DNA from: an uncultured bacterium
GTDB lineage: Bacteria; Actinomycetota; Coriobacteriia; Coriobacteriales; Coriobacteriaceae
Assembly (NCBI GenBank): GCA_905214425.1
Contig: CAJMLY010000004.1
Location: forward strand, 1 to 64,000
Reading direction: 5' to 3'
Length of the DNA: 64,000 nt
Both the position numbers and the translations under genes were made by a program. This document shows positions 17,842 to 26,903 of this stretch, piece after piece. The notes below the pieces were generated by a model. The model searched no databases. It was not told the DNA's origin and saw only the letters and a list, made by a program, of their open reading frames with translations. Each line of letters opens with the position of its first letter. Within the stretch, counting starts at the first letter, position 1.

Positions 17842-17874
17842 GGTGTGCCTCTCACCTCGATGGATAACTTTTGC

Positions 17875-17899
17875 AAAAACGGCCCGCATCGCGAGCCGT
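17875..17899 (-). terminator. Leader terminator or attenuator of the aro operon
   Basis: On the minus strand ACGGCTCGC pairs with GCGGGCCGT across GAT (one mismatch) and is followed by TTTTT, about 35 bases before the aroF start. Because it sits between a possible promoter and the first gene, it could attenuate transcription. Confidence 0.6.
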
Positions 17900-17922
17900 G
17901 TATATATGGTGCATGAGAGTTT

Positions 17923-17952
17923 ATACTATCTGACTCGCTTTTGCCTTCTAAA
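17923..17952 (-). promoter_or_regulatory. Possible promoter of the aro operon
   Basis: Minus-strand TTTAGA (17952-17947) and TAGTAT (17928-17923) with an 18-base spacer. An overlapping TATAAA is an alternative -10. Moderate matches only. Confidence 0.4.
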
Positions 17953-18004
17953 GTGGGCCGTTGCGCCGCGTCTTCCTCGGAATTGCAAAGCTTTTTCTTT
18001 TATT

Positions 18005-18034
18005 TTGATAGCCCGTGGTGCACTTGGGTATAAT
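18005..18034 (+). promoter_or_regulatory. Promoter of tRNA-Arg(CCG)
   Basis: TTGATA (18005-18010), 18-base spacer, TATAAT (18029-18034), ending 11 bases before the tRNA. A strong sigma-70-type match. Confidence 0.75.
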
Positions 18035-18045
18035 GCCAAACGTTG

Positions 18046-18122
18046 GCCCTATTAGCTCAGGGGATTAGAGCGTCTGCCTCCGGAGCAGAAGGCCGTTGGT
18101 TCGAATCCAACATGGGGCACCA
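18046..18122 (+). tRNA. tRNA-Arg (anticodon CCG)
   Basis: A 77-base cloverleaf with encoded CCA. Acceptor GCCCTAT pairs with ATGGGGC (one G-T). The anticodon stem TCTGC/GCAGA closes the loop CTCCGGA, giving CCG. The T arm GTTGG-TTCGAAT-CCAAC is perfect. Confidence 0.95.
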
Positions 18123-18133
18123 TCGAACGTAAG

Positions 18134-18168
18134 ACCGTCCGAACCTCGCATGGTCCGGGCGGTTTTTC
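18134..18168 (+). terminator. Terminator of tRNA-Arg(CCG)
   Basis: ACCGTCCG (18134-18141) pairs with CGGGCGGT (18156-18163, one G-T) and ends in TTTTT. Confidence 0.75.
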
Positions 18169-18198
18169 TTATACCGACGCGACGTGATGGGACGTGGT

Positions 18199-20922
18199 AT
18201 GGCAGCAACGGATATCGAGCGCGGACTCTCGACCGCCGAGGTCGAGGAGCGCATCGCCGCCGGTAAGATCAACCGCAACATGGAGCTCAAGACCAAGTCG
18301 GTCAAAGAGCTCATCATCGAGAACCTCTGCACGCTGTTCAATTTGATCAACGTGATCTTGGCGTTCCTGGTCATTTTGACCGGTTCGTTTAAGAACCTGA
18401 CGTTCCTGTTTGTGGTGTTCCTCAATACCGCTATTGGCGTCATCCAGTCCATGCGGTCCAAGAAGATGGTCGATAAGCTCACGCTGCTGACCTCTAAGAA
18501 GGCCATCGCGGTGCGCGACGGTGCCGAGGTGGAGCTCGACTTGGACCAGATCGTGCTCGACGACATCATCCGCCTGGGGCGCGGCGACCAGATTCCCGCT
18601 GACGCCGTGGTGGTTTCCGGCGAGGCGCTCGTGAACGAGAGCCTGCTGACGGGCGAGAGCGACCTTATTAAGAAGCAGCCCGGCTCCGAGCTCATGAGCG
18701 GCAGTTTTATCGACTCGGGCCTGCTGCGCGCCCGCGTGATCCATGTCGGCGCCGACAACTACGTGGCCAAAATTAATAACGAGGCCAAGTACGTCAAAAA
18801 GGTCAATTCCGAGATCATGAACGCGCTTAACGCCATCGTGCGTTTTGCGAGCATCATCATGATCCCGCTCGGTTTGGCGTTGTTTGCCTCGAGTGTGAGC
18901 GAACTGTGGGATGCCGCGGGAACCCCGGGCGATAGCGCGCTTTCGTGGTGCTTCTCCGAGCTGTTGGCTGGTCATGTGCCTTCGTCGGCGCTGCTGTCCA
19001 CGGTGGGCGCCCTGCTGGGCATGATCCCGCAAGGCCTGGTGCTGCTGACCTCGTCGGTGCTCGCCATCGCCACGGTGCGCCTGGCTCGCCGCAAGGTGCT
19101 GGCACAGCAGCTCTACTGCATCGAGACGCTCGCTCGCGTTGACGTGCTGTGCCTGGACAAGACGGGCACCATCACGTCGGGCCGCATGGAGGTCGAGGGC
19201 ACGTATCCGCTGCCGGTTGAGGGCGTGAGCCTAGGCGCCGGCTCGGACGAGGCGGCCGTTCCCGTCGATACCACGGTACTCGATTTTGCGCTGGCTAACG
19301 TCGCGCGTGCGACTTCGGCCGATGCCAACGAGACCTGCCAGGCGCTGCTCAACTATTACGCCGATCGCCCGGTCGAGGTGTCTGAGCCGCTGTCGGTCAT
19401 TCCATTCTCGTCGTCTAAAAAATGGAGTGGCGCTTCGTTTGCGCAGGGCTCCTATGTGATGGGTGCGGCGCAGTTTGTGCTCTCTGATCGTGTTTTTGCC
19501 CAGGTCGAGAACCGTGTTGCCGAGCTTGCCGATACCTGCCGCGTGCTCGTGGTGGCGCGCGTGGACGGCTTTACACCCGATGGCGATATGGTGGGCGAGG
19601 CCGAGCCCGTGGGCTTTGTGACCATCCGCGACGAGATTCGTACCTCGGCGGCCGAGACTATTGGCTACTTTAACGAGCAGGGTGTGACCCTCAACGTGAT
19701 CAGTGGCGACGACCCGCGTACGGTGTCGTCGATCGCGCGCGTGGTGGGCGTGCCGGGGGCGGACGCTTATGTGGACGCCACGACGCTCGATACGCCGGCC
19801 AAGCTCGATGCCGCAGTGGACCGCTACCATGTCTTTGGTCGTGTGACCCCGCAGCAGAAGCGCGAGCTCGTGCAGGCGCTCAAGCGCCGCGAGCACACCG
19901 TGGCCATGACGGGTGACGGCGTCAACGACGTGCTGGCGCTCAAGGAGGCCGACTGCTCCGTAGCCATGGCGGCCGGCTCCGATGCCGCGCGTAACGTAGC
20001 CGAAATCGTACTCGTCGACAACGACTTTGCCTCGATGCCCGCCGTGGTGGCCGAGGGCCGTCGCTCCATCAACAACCTGCAGCGTTCGGCCTCGCTGTTC
20101 CTGACCAAGACGCTGTTCTCGATGGGCCTGGCGGCGCTGTGCATCGCGCTGCCGCCGTACCCCTTCGAGCCCATCCAGATGACGCTCATTAACTTCTTCT
20201 GCATCGGCGCGCCGGGCTTTGTGTTGGGCCTGGAGCCCAACAATGCTCGCGTGAAGGGTGCGTTTTTGACCAACGTACTCAAGCGTGCACTGCCGGCGTC
20301 GATTGCGGTCATTTTGGCTGCGGCGCTCGATATCTTTGTGGCGCGCGTGTTTGGCTTTAGCCAGCTCACGCTGTCTACGATGTGCTTGCTTACGTCGTGC
20401 GCGGCGAGCGTCAGCCTGATCTGGCGCATCTCGCAGCCTCTCACGCCCTTACGTGTGGTGCTCTTTGTGTTTGTCGTCGCCGGCATCTTGGTGGGCGTTA
20501 TCGGATTCCCGGAGCTGCTGTCTATTGCCAACCTGTCGATGGGCCAGATGGTTATCTTGGCTGTCATCGTGGTCTTTACCTGCTCGGTGTTCTTTAAGCT
20601 CGCCACGATGATGGATTCGCTCAAGCCGCGTCGTCGTCATGCCGCAACTGGTTTTGGCCGTGGTGTGCGCGTCCACCTGGGTCGCGGTGGCGGCAAGGTG
20701 AGCTCGACGGGTTCGACGGCCGAGCGTTTTGCCAAGCGCGTCGCCGCCGACATGGCGCAGCGCCGCGAAGATCGCACCGCTCGCGAGGCCGAGGCCCGTG
20801 CACTCGAGGGCGTGGCCCAGGCCCAGCCCAAGAAAAAGAAGAATACCGGAGCCAGGCGCTCTCGCGTGACCAAGTCCGCCCAAGGCATCAAAGTCTCGAT
20901 GCCAAGCAAAAAGAAGAAGTAG
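18199..20922 (+). CDS. CtpE-like P-type cation-transporting ATPase
   Basis: A 907-residue P-type ATPase closest in layout to the CtpE/YfgQ group, some of which take up calcium; the ion here is inferred, not shown. It has the actuator motif LLTGESD, the phosphorylation motif DKTGT with PQGLV before it in helix 4, and the hinge MTGDGVNDVLALKEADCSVAMA. There are about ten membrane segments. After the last one comes an unusual tail of about 100 residues, rich in Arg, Lys and Ala, ending SMPSKKKK. The start is uncertain: ATG at 18187 or GTG at 18184 would add 4-5 residues. No clear ribosome binding site is visible for any of them. Confidence 0.88.
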   Translation: MAATDIERGLSTAEVEERIAAGKINRNMELKTKSVKELIIENLCTLFNLINVILAFLVILTGSFKNLTFLFVVFLNTAIGVIQSMRSKKMVDKLTLLTSKKAIAVRDGAEVELDLDQIVLDDIIRLGRGDQIPADAVVVSGEALVNESLLTGESDLIKKQPGSELMSGSFIDSGLLRARVIHVGADNYVAKINNEAKYVKKVNSEIMNALNAIVRFASIIMIPLGLALFASSVSELWDAAGTPGDSALSWCFSELLAGHVPSSALLSTVGALLGMIPQGLVLLTSSVLAIATVRLARRKVLAQQLYCIETLARVDVLCLDKTGTITSGRMEVEGTYPLPVEGVSLGAGSDEAAVPVDTTVLDFALANVARATSADANETCQALLNYYADRPVEVSEPLSVIPFSSSKKWSGASFAQGSYVMGAAQFVLSDRVFAQVENRVAELADTCRVLVVARVDGFTPDGDMVGEAEPVGFVTIRDEIRTSAAETIGYFNEQGVTLNVISGDDPRTVSSIARVVGVPGADAYVDATTLDTPAKLDAAVDRYHVFGRVTPQQKRELVQALKRREHTVAMTGDGVNDVLALKEADCSVAMAAGSDAARNVAEIVLVDNDFASMPAVVAEGRRSINNLQRSASLFLTKTLFSMGLAALCIALPPYPFEPIQMTLINFFCIGAPGFVLGLEPNNARVKGAFLTNVLKRALPASIAVILAAALDIFVARVFGFSQLTLSTMCLLTSCAASVSLIWRISQPLTPLRVVLFVFVVAGILVGVIGFPELLSIANLSMGQMVILAVIVVFTCSVFFKLATMMDSLKPRRRHAATGFGRGVRVHLGRGGGKVSSTGSTAERFAKRVAADMAQRREDRTAREAEARALEGVAQAQPKKKKNTGARRSRVTKSAQGIKVSMPSKKKK

Positions 20923-21024
20923 CTAGCGCCCTGCCGATGTTGAATTGGTGCCTTGTTCCTGTGGGGCCGTGGCGATGTTATGCTCTAACCTCGATTGTTT
21001 GAATTGCTTCGAAAAGAGGATGCC

Positions 21025-22167
21025 GTGATCTGCCCGCATTGCCTTAAGACTATCGAGGACGGCGCCTCGTTCTGCCCCTACTGCAACGCCTATGTGGGTC
21101 CGGGCGATGGCCCCGAGCACACCGAGTTCGTGTTCTGTGAGGGCTGCGGTGCCCGTCTTTCTCCGCATGATCGTACGTGCCCCAAATGTGGACGCCCCGC
21201 TCCGGGTATCCTCTCCGAGGACGCGGCCGCATCCGACCTGGCAGCGGGCCGCACGGCGGGCTTTCCGCGCCTAACACAAGAGCAGATCGATACCGAGGTG
21301 CCGCATGCGCCGGCCTCTGCCGCTGCGGTGCTTTCGGACGCCGCTGACCCCAATGAGACCTGCGTGCTGCCGGCTTTCGATAAGGATTTCGGTATTCCCA
21401 AGGTCGATATTCCCACGCCGGTTTCCCTGCATGACGATGCTCAAAAACCCAAGCGCAAGGTGCATCCCGACGAGGACGCCTATCACAAGCACAAGCGTCA
21501 TATCCCCAAGCCGCTCATTATCATCGCGGTCCTTGCCGTCGTTTGTGGCGGTGCCTATTGGTTCGTGACGGCCGATCCCATGGGTGTCATGCCTGGCTTC
21601 TATGACCAGTTTGGTCAGGCCGCGCAGACGACCTTCCCCACGCGTCAAAAGGGCGAGGCGACTGAGGACGATACCAAGCAGGACGATTCTGCCGAGGTGG
21701 TCCAGGAAGAAACCGTGCTGACCGATGATCAGCTCTATACCAGGCTCGACGGTCTGTATCAGACCATCGTGTCCTACGGTGACGAGGACCAGATCGGCGA
21801 GGTCATCGATTCCTTTAACAACGGCTATCTCCGATCGCCGCTGTCCACCCGTCAGGAGCTGTCGCAGAGTGCCTACGCCCTGCGCGACCAGATCAAAAAG
21901 ACGCAAGATGAGCTCAACAACCTTAAGTATCAGGACGATACGGTCTATGCGGATGACATCGCCCACTTAAAGCAGCTTGCCGAGTGGATGTTCGAGCGTG
22001 TCGACGTGATCTGTCAGAGCTGGGACATCTCGCTGGCCATTCCCGATGGCGAGTCGATGAGTTCCCACCAAAGCGAGATCCTGGCGCCCATCGCGCAGGG
22101 CGGCAACAGCGCGCTGAACCAGTACGACGCCAACGTGGGCTCCTGGAAGCCGCAGCAGCGTTCCTAA
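21025..22167 (+). CDS. Zinc-ribbon single-pass membrane protein
   Basis: A 380-residue protein of unknown function. Two tandem zinc ribbons open it: CPHC...CPYC (residues 3-23) and CEGC...CPKC (about 38-55). An acidic, proline-rich linker follows, then a basic patch (HKHKRHIPK) and one membrane helix (PLIIIAVLAVVCGGAYWFV). The outer domain of about 190 residues is helical and Asp/Gln-rich. Topology would put the ribbons in the cytoplasm. The GTG at 21025 is chosen because GAGG lies just upstream and the Cys pair starts right after it. Similar zinc-ribbon anchors are common in Coriobacteriia; no role can be assigned. Confidence 0.75.
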   Translation: MICPHCLKTIEDGASFCPYCNAYVGPGDGPEHTEFVFCEGCGARLSPHDRTCPKCGRPAPGILSEDAAASDLAAGRTAGFPRLTQEQIDTEVPHAPASAAAVLSDAADPNETCVLPAFDKDFGIPKVDIPTPVSLHDDAQKPKRKVHPDEDAYHKHKRHIPKPLIIIAVLAVVCGGAYWFVTADPMGVMPGFYDQFGQAAQTTFPTRQKGEATEDDTKQDDSAEVVQEETVLTDDQLYTRLDGLYQTIVSYGDEDQIGEVIDSFNNGYLRSPLSTRQELSQSAYALRDQIKKTQDELNNLKYQDDTVYADDIAHLKQLAEWMFERVDVICQSWDISLAIPDGESMSSHQSEILAPIAQGGNSALNQYDANVGSWKPQQRS

Positions 22168-22205
22168 AATTAGTTCGCCATAGTCGGCATAACCTACGTG
22201 CGCAA

Positions 22206-22235
22206 TTGATGTAAGCGCATGCTTATTGCTACAAT
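22206..22235 (+). promoter_or_regulatory. Promoter upstream of the cyclophilin gene
   Basis: TTGATG (22206-22211), 18-base spacer, TACAAT (22230-22235), 39 bases before the ATG. Confidence 0.6.
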
Positions 22236-22274
22236 TCGTACAAATATGCTTTAAACGCACGAGGAAGGAACCAC

Positions 22275-22817
22275 ATGTTTGGTTTTAAGAAAGAGCTCTA
22301 CACGCCCGAGTATCAGCTTGCCGGCGACGAGTGCGCCGTTATCGAGACGTCGAAGGGTACCATCAAGGTCAAGTTTGACGGCGAGGGCGCTCCCATTCAT
22401 GTCGCGAACTTCTGCGAGCTTTCCACGATGGGTTTCTATGATGGCCTTAAGTTCCATCGCTATGTGCCCGGCTTTGTCATTCAGGGCGGCGACCCCAATA
22501 CCCGCGATATGTCCGGCGCCGACGTCGCTGCCGGTCTTGAGGGCCCCGACGGCATGCCCGGTACCGGTGGCCCCGGCTACTGCATCAAGGGCGAGTTTGC
22601 CACCAATCCGCGCAACAGCCATGTCGATGGTGCCCTTGCCATGGCACGCTCCATGGATCCCGATTCCGCGGGTTCGCAGTTCTACTTCTGCCTGGGTGCC
22701 CAGCATAACCTCGATTCCGGTTACACCGTCTTTGGTACCACGGTCGAGGGTCTCGATGTGATTTCGCAGCTGCGTGCCGGCGACGAGATCGTCCATGTCG
22801 AGATCGTTCACGAGTAA
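22275..22817 (+). CDS. Cyclophilin-type peptidyl-prolyl isomerase
   Basis: A 180-residue cytoplasmic cyclophilin that accelerates proline isomerisation during folding. Clear family blocks are FHRYVPGFVIQGGDPNTRD (with the active-site Arg), GSQFYFCLGAQHNLD and YTVFGTTVEGLDV. No signal peptide is present. Start ATG is preceded by GAGGAAGGAA. The TPR gene follows 11 bases downstream, so the two are probably co-transcribed. Confidence 0.93.
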   Translation: MFGFKKELYTPEYQLAGDECAVIETSKGTIKVKFDGEGAPIHVANFCELSTMGFYDGLKFHRYVPGFVIQGGDPNTRDMSGADVAAGLEGPDGMPGTGGPGYCIKGEFATNPRNSHVDGALAMARSMDPDSAGSQFYFCLGAQHNLDSGYTVFGTTVEGLDVISQLRAGDEIVHVEIVHE

Positions 22818-22828
22818 AGGGGACTTCC

Positions 22829-24133
22829 TTGAATAGCCAGCTGATCCAACAGGGCCGCGCCGCTTACCGCGCGGGTGATTTTTCCGCTGCAGCCCAGATG
22901 CTTGGGGCGGCAAAGACTCCCGATGAGATTATGGGCGAGGCCAATCACCTTCGTGGCAACGCCTTGATGCACCTGGGCATGTATGCCGAGGCCGCTGAGG
23001 CCTATGCCGCCGCCCTCAACGACGGCACCTATGGCAAGCGCGGCGCGCTGCTCACCAACCGCGGCAAGGCACTCGCCGCCGTGGGCGACTACACGACGGC
23101 CGCTCAGGCGTTCTCTGCTGCTACGCAGGACGCTTCTTATGCCACGCCGTTCAAGGCCTATCTGGGCTTGGGTAACGCGCTGTTTCAGTCGGGCGACTAT
23201 GCCAACGCGGGTACTGCCTTCCGTCAGGCTGCCATCGACGGCGCCAATCCGGCTCCTGCCGCCGCACTCGGCGAGCTCGGTCGTTGCTTCATTAAGCTCG
23301 GCCGTCCGGCGGATGCCGTGGAGACCTACCGCACGGCTATCGACTTTGCCGGTCCCCGCGACGACACGCGTGCGCTCAACGCCGGCATGGGTCAGGCACT
23401 TTCTGCCGCCGGCCGCCCCTCCGACGCACTCGACGCCTTTAACGCCGCTACTGCCGATGGCATCTACCAGCTCACCTCCGAGCAGGCCGATGAGCTTGCC
23501 CGCGTTCACGATTCGCTTGCCGCGCTATCCGCCCAGACGGCTATGGCCACGGCTCCGGCGCCCGCGATGGACGCTCCTGCCGTCGATCCGCTCGATCCTA
23601 CGGGCGCGACCGGTCAGTTTATGCCCGATCCCTCGGACACCGGTTTCTTTACGCTGTCCGAGTCCGAGATGGTCCAGCAGGACCGTCAGGATCGTAAGCA
23701 GGCCAAGGTCCGTCGTCGCCATCGCCACACGGGTCTCAAAGTCTTCATTGTGCTGCTTCTGCTCATTTTGATCGCCGCGGGCGGTCTGGGCTTTGCTTAC
23801 ACGCGCGGCTTTGGCTTCCCGTCTCAGGAATCTGTGGTTACCGATCTGTTCCAGGCTGCCGGCGACGGTGACACCGCAAAGGCCGAGTCTTGCCTGGCCT
23901 CGAGCCTGTCCGAGGACGCTAAGTCGATGATCATCTCCTCGATTCCGCAGGGTGCCACCGTGTCCGTCGAGGGCATGGATCAGTCCATGACCGAGACGAC
24001 CGCTAAGGTGAAGGCATCGCTGTCCAAGGGCGGCGAGCAGGAGTACACCGTCAAATTCGTGCGCTCCGACAACCATATCGGCTGGGCCGTTTCCTCGCTC
24101 GATATGGATTTCTCGGCTGCTGACAACCAGTAG
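22829..24133 (+). CDS. TPR-repeat membrane protein
   Basis: A 434-residue protein of unknown exact function. About the first 200 residues form a run of tetratricopeptide repeats, visible as alternating Ala/Gly/Tyr helices such as GDFSAAAQML and GDYANAGTAF. A Pro/Ala linker, a basic patch (KVRRRHRHTGLK) and one membrane helix (VFIVLLLLILIAAGGLGFAY) follow, then an outer domain of about 110 residues. TTG start with AAAGGGGAC upstream. The layout suggests a scaffold with a cytoplasmic repeat domain and an external sensor-like domain; it sits next to mreB. Confidence 0.8.
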   Translation: MNSQLIQQGRAAYRAGDFSAAAQMLGAAKTPDEIMGEANHLRGNALMHLGMYAEAAEAYAAALNDGTYGKRGALLTNRGKALAAVGDYTTAAQAFSAATQDASYATPFKAYLGLGNALFQSGDYANAGTAFRQAAIDGANPAPAAALGELGRCFIKLGRPADAVETYRTAIDFAGPRDDTRALNAGMGQALSAAGRPSDALDAFNAATADGIYQLTSEQADELARVHDSLAALSAQTAMATAPAPAMDAPAVDPLDPTGATGQFMPDPSDTGFFTLSESEMVQQDRQDRKQAKVRRRHRHTGLKVFIVLLLLILIAAGGLGFAYTRGFGFPSQESVVTDLFQAAGDGDTAKAESCLASSLSEDAKSMIISSIPQGATVSVEGMDQSMTETTAKVKASLSKGGEQEYTVKFVRSDNHIGWAVSSLDMDFSAADNQ

Positions 24134-24155
24134 TGACCTTATGGGATTTAGCTTT

Positions 24156-24188
24156 GCCCGGCGCTTCACCGCAAGTGAGGTGCCGGGC
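24156..24188 (+). terminator. Hairpin between the TPR gene and mreB
   Basis: Bases 24156-24169 pair with 24175-24188 over 14 positions with G-T wobbles around CGCAA. No T run follows (TTGCGC), so it may be a weak terminator or a processing structure. Confidence 0.5.
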
Positions 24189-24248
24189 TTGCGCTAGTAT
24201 CATGAGCTAGTAGTTTTCCAGCAATCATCCAACACATCAGGAGTTGCG

Positions 24249-25292
24249 TTGTTTTCTTTGATGGATATGTTCTTCGGTAGCTATGCGGGCGATCTTGCCA
24301 TCGACCTCGGCACCGCAAATACGCTTGTCTCCGTGCGCGGCAAGGGCATCGTCATTCGCGAGCCCTCTGTCGTCGCCATCGACAAGAACGACGAGCGCAT
24401 CCTGGCGGTCGGTATCGAGGCAAAGCGCATGCTCGGCCGTACGCCCGGCAACATCGTGGCCGTTCGTCCCCTGAAGGACGGCGTCATCGCCGACTTCGAT
24501 GTTACCGAGGCTATGCTTCGCTACTTTATCGACAAGGCGTCCGAGAAGCGCTATCCGTGGACCCCGCGTCCGCGCGTTGTCGTCTGCGTTCCCTCCGGCG
24601 TCACGTCGGTCGAGAAGCGTGCTGTCTTTGAGGCCACGATCCAGGCCGGCGCTCGCCAGGCCTACCTGATCGAGGAGCCCATGGCTGCCGCTATCGGCGC
24701 CGATCTGCCCGTCGAGGAACCCACCGGCTCCATGGTCATCGACATCGGCGGCGGTACCACCGAGGTCGCTGTTATCGCCATGGGCGGTATCGTCGTCTCG
24801 CAGTCCATCCGTATTGCCGGTGACGAGTTCGATCAGGCTATCCTCACGCACGTTCGTGATGCCTACAACCTGGCCATCGGCGAGCGTACGGCAGAGGACA
24901 TCAAGATCAAGGTCGGCTCCGCCGTGCCGCTCAAGGACGAGCTCGACGTCGAGGTCAACGGCCGCGACGTGATTACCGGTCTGCCCAAGACCGTGCGCAT
25001 CGAGAGCGAGGAGATTCGTCGCGCGCTCAACAAGCCGCTCGACGAGATGGCTAAGGCCGTCAAGGACGCACTCGATGCCACGCCGCCCGATCTTGCCTCG
25101 GACCTTATGTACTATGGCATATTGCTGACCGGTGGCGGCGCGCTGCTGCGCGGTCTCGACGTGCGCCTGCGCGATGAGACCGGCGTTTCGGTCAACGTCA
25201 GCCCCACGGCGCTCGATAACGTCGTTAACGGCTGTGCCCGCGTGCTCGAGGCCAATGCGTTTGATGGCGGCTTCGTCCAGACCAATGCTTAA
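24249..25292 (+). CDS. mreB: Rod-shape determining protein MreB
   Basis: Bacterial actin that forms membrane filaments guiding lateral wall synthesis. The 347-residue protein shows DLAIDLGTANTLV (phosphate 1), PSVVAIDK, VVVCVPSGVT, EEPMAAAIG, VIDIGGGTTEVAVI (phosphate 2) and LLTGGGALLRGLD (adenosine loop). TTG start with AGGAG six bases upstream. It heads the mreB-mreC-mreD-mrdA-rodA elongasome operon. Collinsella-like cells are short rods, in keeping with this. Confidence 0.96.
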   Translation: MFSLMDMFFGSYAGDLAIDLGTANTLVSVRGKGIVIREPSVVAIDKNDERILAVGIEAKRMLGRTPGNIVAVRPLKDGVIADFDVTEAMLRYFIDKASEKRYPWTPRPRVVVCVPSGVTSVEKRAVFEATIQAGARQAYLIEEPMAAAIGADLPVEEPTGSMVIDIGGGTTEVAVIAMGGIVVSQSIRIAGDEFDQAILTHVRDAYNLAIGERTAEDIKIKVGSAVPLKDELDVEVNGRDVITGLPKTVRIESEEIRRALNKPLDEMAKAVKDALDATPPDLASDLMYYGILLTGGGALLRGLDVRLRDETGVSVNVSPTALDNVVNGCARVLEANAFDGGFVQTNA

Positions 25293-25313
25293 TTTCCAAA
25301 AGGTGGATTCCAT

Positions 25314-26312
25314 TTGGCACGATCTTCGGGTTTCTCCACAAATCTGAATACCAAGCGACAATCAACGGGTATGCGCCCGTTGATTGTTTTCAGCCTGATT
25401 TCGGTGTTGCTGCTCACGTTTTACATCCGCGAGGGCGAGGCAGGACCGATTCATGCCGTGCGTTCGGGCGTAACGACGATTACCTCGCCGGTGCGCTTTG
25501 TGGGTTCGGCTGTGGCGGCTCCCTTCAATGCGATCGGCAACGTGTTCTCTAACCTTACGGCGTCGCAGGACACGCTTGATGAGCTTAAGAAGCAAAACGA
25601 GGAACTGACCTCTAAGGTTGCTGAGCTCTCCGAGGCTCAAAAGACCGCTGAGCGTCTGGAGGGGCTGGTCGGCCTGCAGTCGACCTACAACCTTAAATCG
25701 ACCGCAGCTCGTATCGTCGGTGCCTCGGGCGATGCCTGGACCTCGACCGTCACGATCGATAAGGGTTCTGCCGACGGGCTTACCATCAACATGCCCGTAA
25801 CGAGTTCGGCCGGTGTTATCGGCCAGATTATCGAGGTATCGGCCAAAACGTCGACCGTGCGCCTGATTGGCGACGAGAACTCGGGCGTGTCCGCCATGGT
25901 GCAGGACACGCGCGCCCAGGGTATGCTGCAGGGTCAGGCTGACGGCACGCTGCGTCTTGAGTACGTGAGCGTCGACTCCGATGTTAAGGTTGGCGACATC
26001 ATCGTGACCTCGGGCATTGGCGGTGTGTTCCCCAAGGGTCTACCGCTCGGCACCGTCTCGTCGGTTGAGAAATCGGCAAACGACGTGTACTACACCATTG
26101 TGGTGCGCGCTCAGACCACGGCCGAGAACAACGAGGAAGTGCTGGTCATCACCTCGCTGACCGACGAACAGTCGGCCTCGGATGAGGACGTGAGCACGGC
26201 CAACAGCACGCCGCAGGGAACGTCGCGCGATGCTGCGACCAAGACGAAGGACGAGAGCTCGGATGACAGTTCCGACACGTCCGAGACGACCGATTCCGGC
26301 TCGAGCGAATAG
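25314..26312 (+). CDS. mreC: Rod-shape determining protein MreC
   Basis: Membrane-anchored scaffold linking MreB to PBP2 and RodA. The 332-residue protein has one N-terminal helix (RPLIVFSLISVLLLTFYI) and a coiled coil around residues 80-115 (LDELKKQNEELTSKVAELSE). The periplasmic beta domain then contains ARIVGASGDAWTSTVTIDKG and DIIVTSGIGGVFPKGLP. The last 50 residues are a low-complexity Ser/Thr/Asp tail. TTG start with AAGGTGG upstream. Confidence 0.93.
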   Translation: MARSSGFSTNLNTKRQSTGMRPLIVFSLISVLLLTFYIREGEAGPIHAVRSGVTTITSPVRFVGSAVAAPFNAIGNVFSNLTASQDTLDELKKQNEELTSKVAELSEAQKTAERLEGLVGLQSTYNLKSTAARIVGASGDAWTSTVTIDKGSADGLTINMPVTSSAGVIGQIIEVSAKTSTVRLIGDENSGVSAMVQDTRAQGMLQGQADGTLRLEYVSVDSDVKVGDIIVTSGIGGVFPKGLPLGTVSSVEKSANDVYYTIVVRAQTTAENNEEVLVITSLTDEQSASDEDVSTANSTPQGTSRDAATKTKDESSDDSSDTSETTDSGSSE

Positions 26313-26323
26313 GGGGCATGTCC

Positions 26324-26890
26324 ATGGATCTACACGAGCAGGGGATGAGCTCCCGCACGTTTGTGATCGCCGCCATTGTGTGCGTGCTGCTGCAGGCAGG
26401 CCTGGCACCGCAGATCTCCATTGCGGGCGGTCGCGTCAACTTCATGATTATCTTGGTGTGCCTAAGCGTGTTCTCGGGCGACCCGACCCGTGCCGTCGTG
26501 TGCGGTTTTTGCAGCGGGTTGTTCTATGACCTGTCCGCTGCCGTGCCGGTGGGCGTTATGTCGCTCCTGCTGACCGTGGGTTCTTTTGCCCTGGTGCACA
26601 GCGCCGTCGGTCAGACGGGCGGTACCCCGAGTGCGCGCGGCGTCACCGTGGGCGCCTTTGCGCTCGTCATTAATGTGATCTACAGCATCATCTTGCTGTT
26701 TATGGGTTTGGAGACGAGCTTTGTCGTGGCGATCTTCGGCCATGCGCTGCCGTCCTCGATCCTGACGGGTCTGGTTGCCATTCCGTTTTTGATGTCCGGC
26801 GTCGTGCCGCAGTCCGGCTATGGATTCTCCGCACGTGGCGGACGCCAGACGGGTATGCGCTTTAAGCCCAAGACCCGCAAGCTCAAATAG
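26324..26890 (+). CDS. mreD: Rod-shape determining membrane protein MreD
   Basis: A 188-residue protein with about five hydrophobic segments, the usual size and composition of MreD, the third core elongasome subunit. It contains the family block VNFMIILVCLSVFSGDPTRAV. The second of two close ATGs (26324) is chosen because GGGGG then lies at a proper 7-base distance; 26318 is possible. It sits exactly between mreC and the PBP2 gene, which strengthens an otherwise weakly conserved call. Confidence 0.87.
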   Translation: MDLHEQGMSSRTFVIAAIVCVLLQAGLAPQISIAGGRVNFMIILVCLSVFSGDPTRAVVCGFCSGLFYDLSAAVPVGVMSLLLTVGSFALVHSAVGQTGGTPSARGVTVGAFALVINVIYSIILLFMGLETSFVVAIFGHALPSSILTGLVAIPFLMSGVVPQSGYGFSARGGRQTGMRFKPKTRKLK

Positions 26891-26903
26891 GGGAGGCCCG
26901 TAG

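Noticed and set aside
17852..17914. A leader peptide starting ATG 17914 (MHHIYTARDAGRFCKSYPSR) as a Phe/Tyr attenuator peptide
   Set aside because: Only two Tyr and one Phe are scattered, no ribosome binding site is visible and the likely transcription start almost coincides with the ATG.
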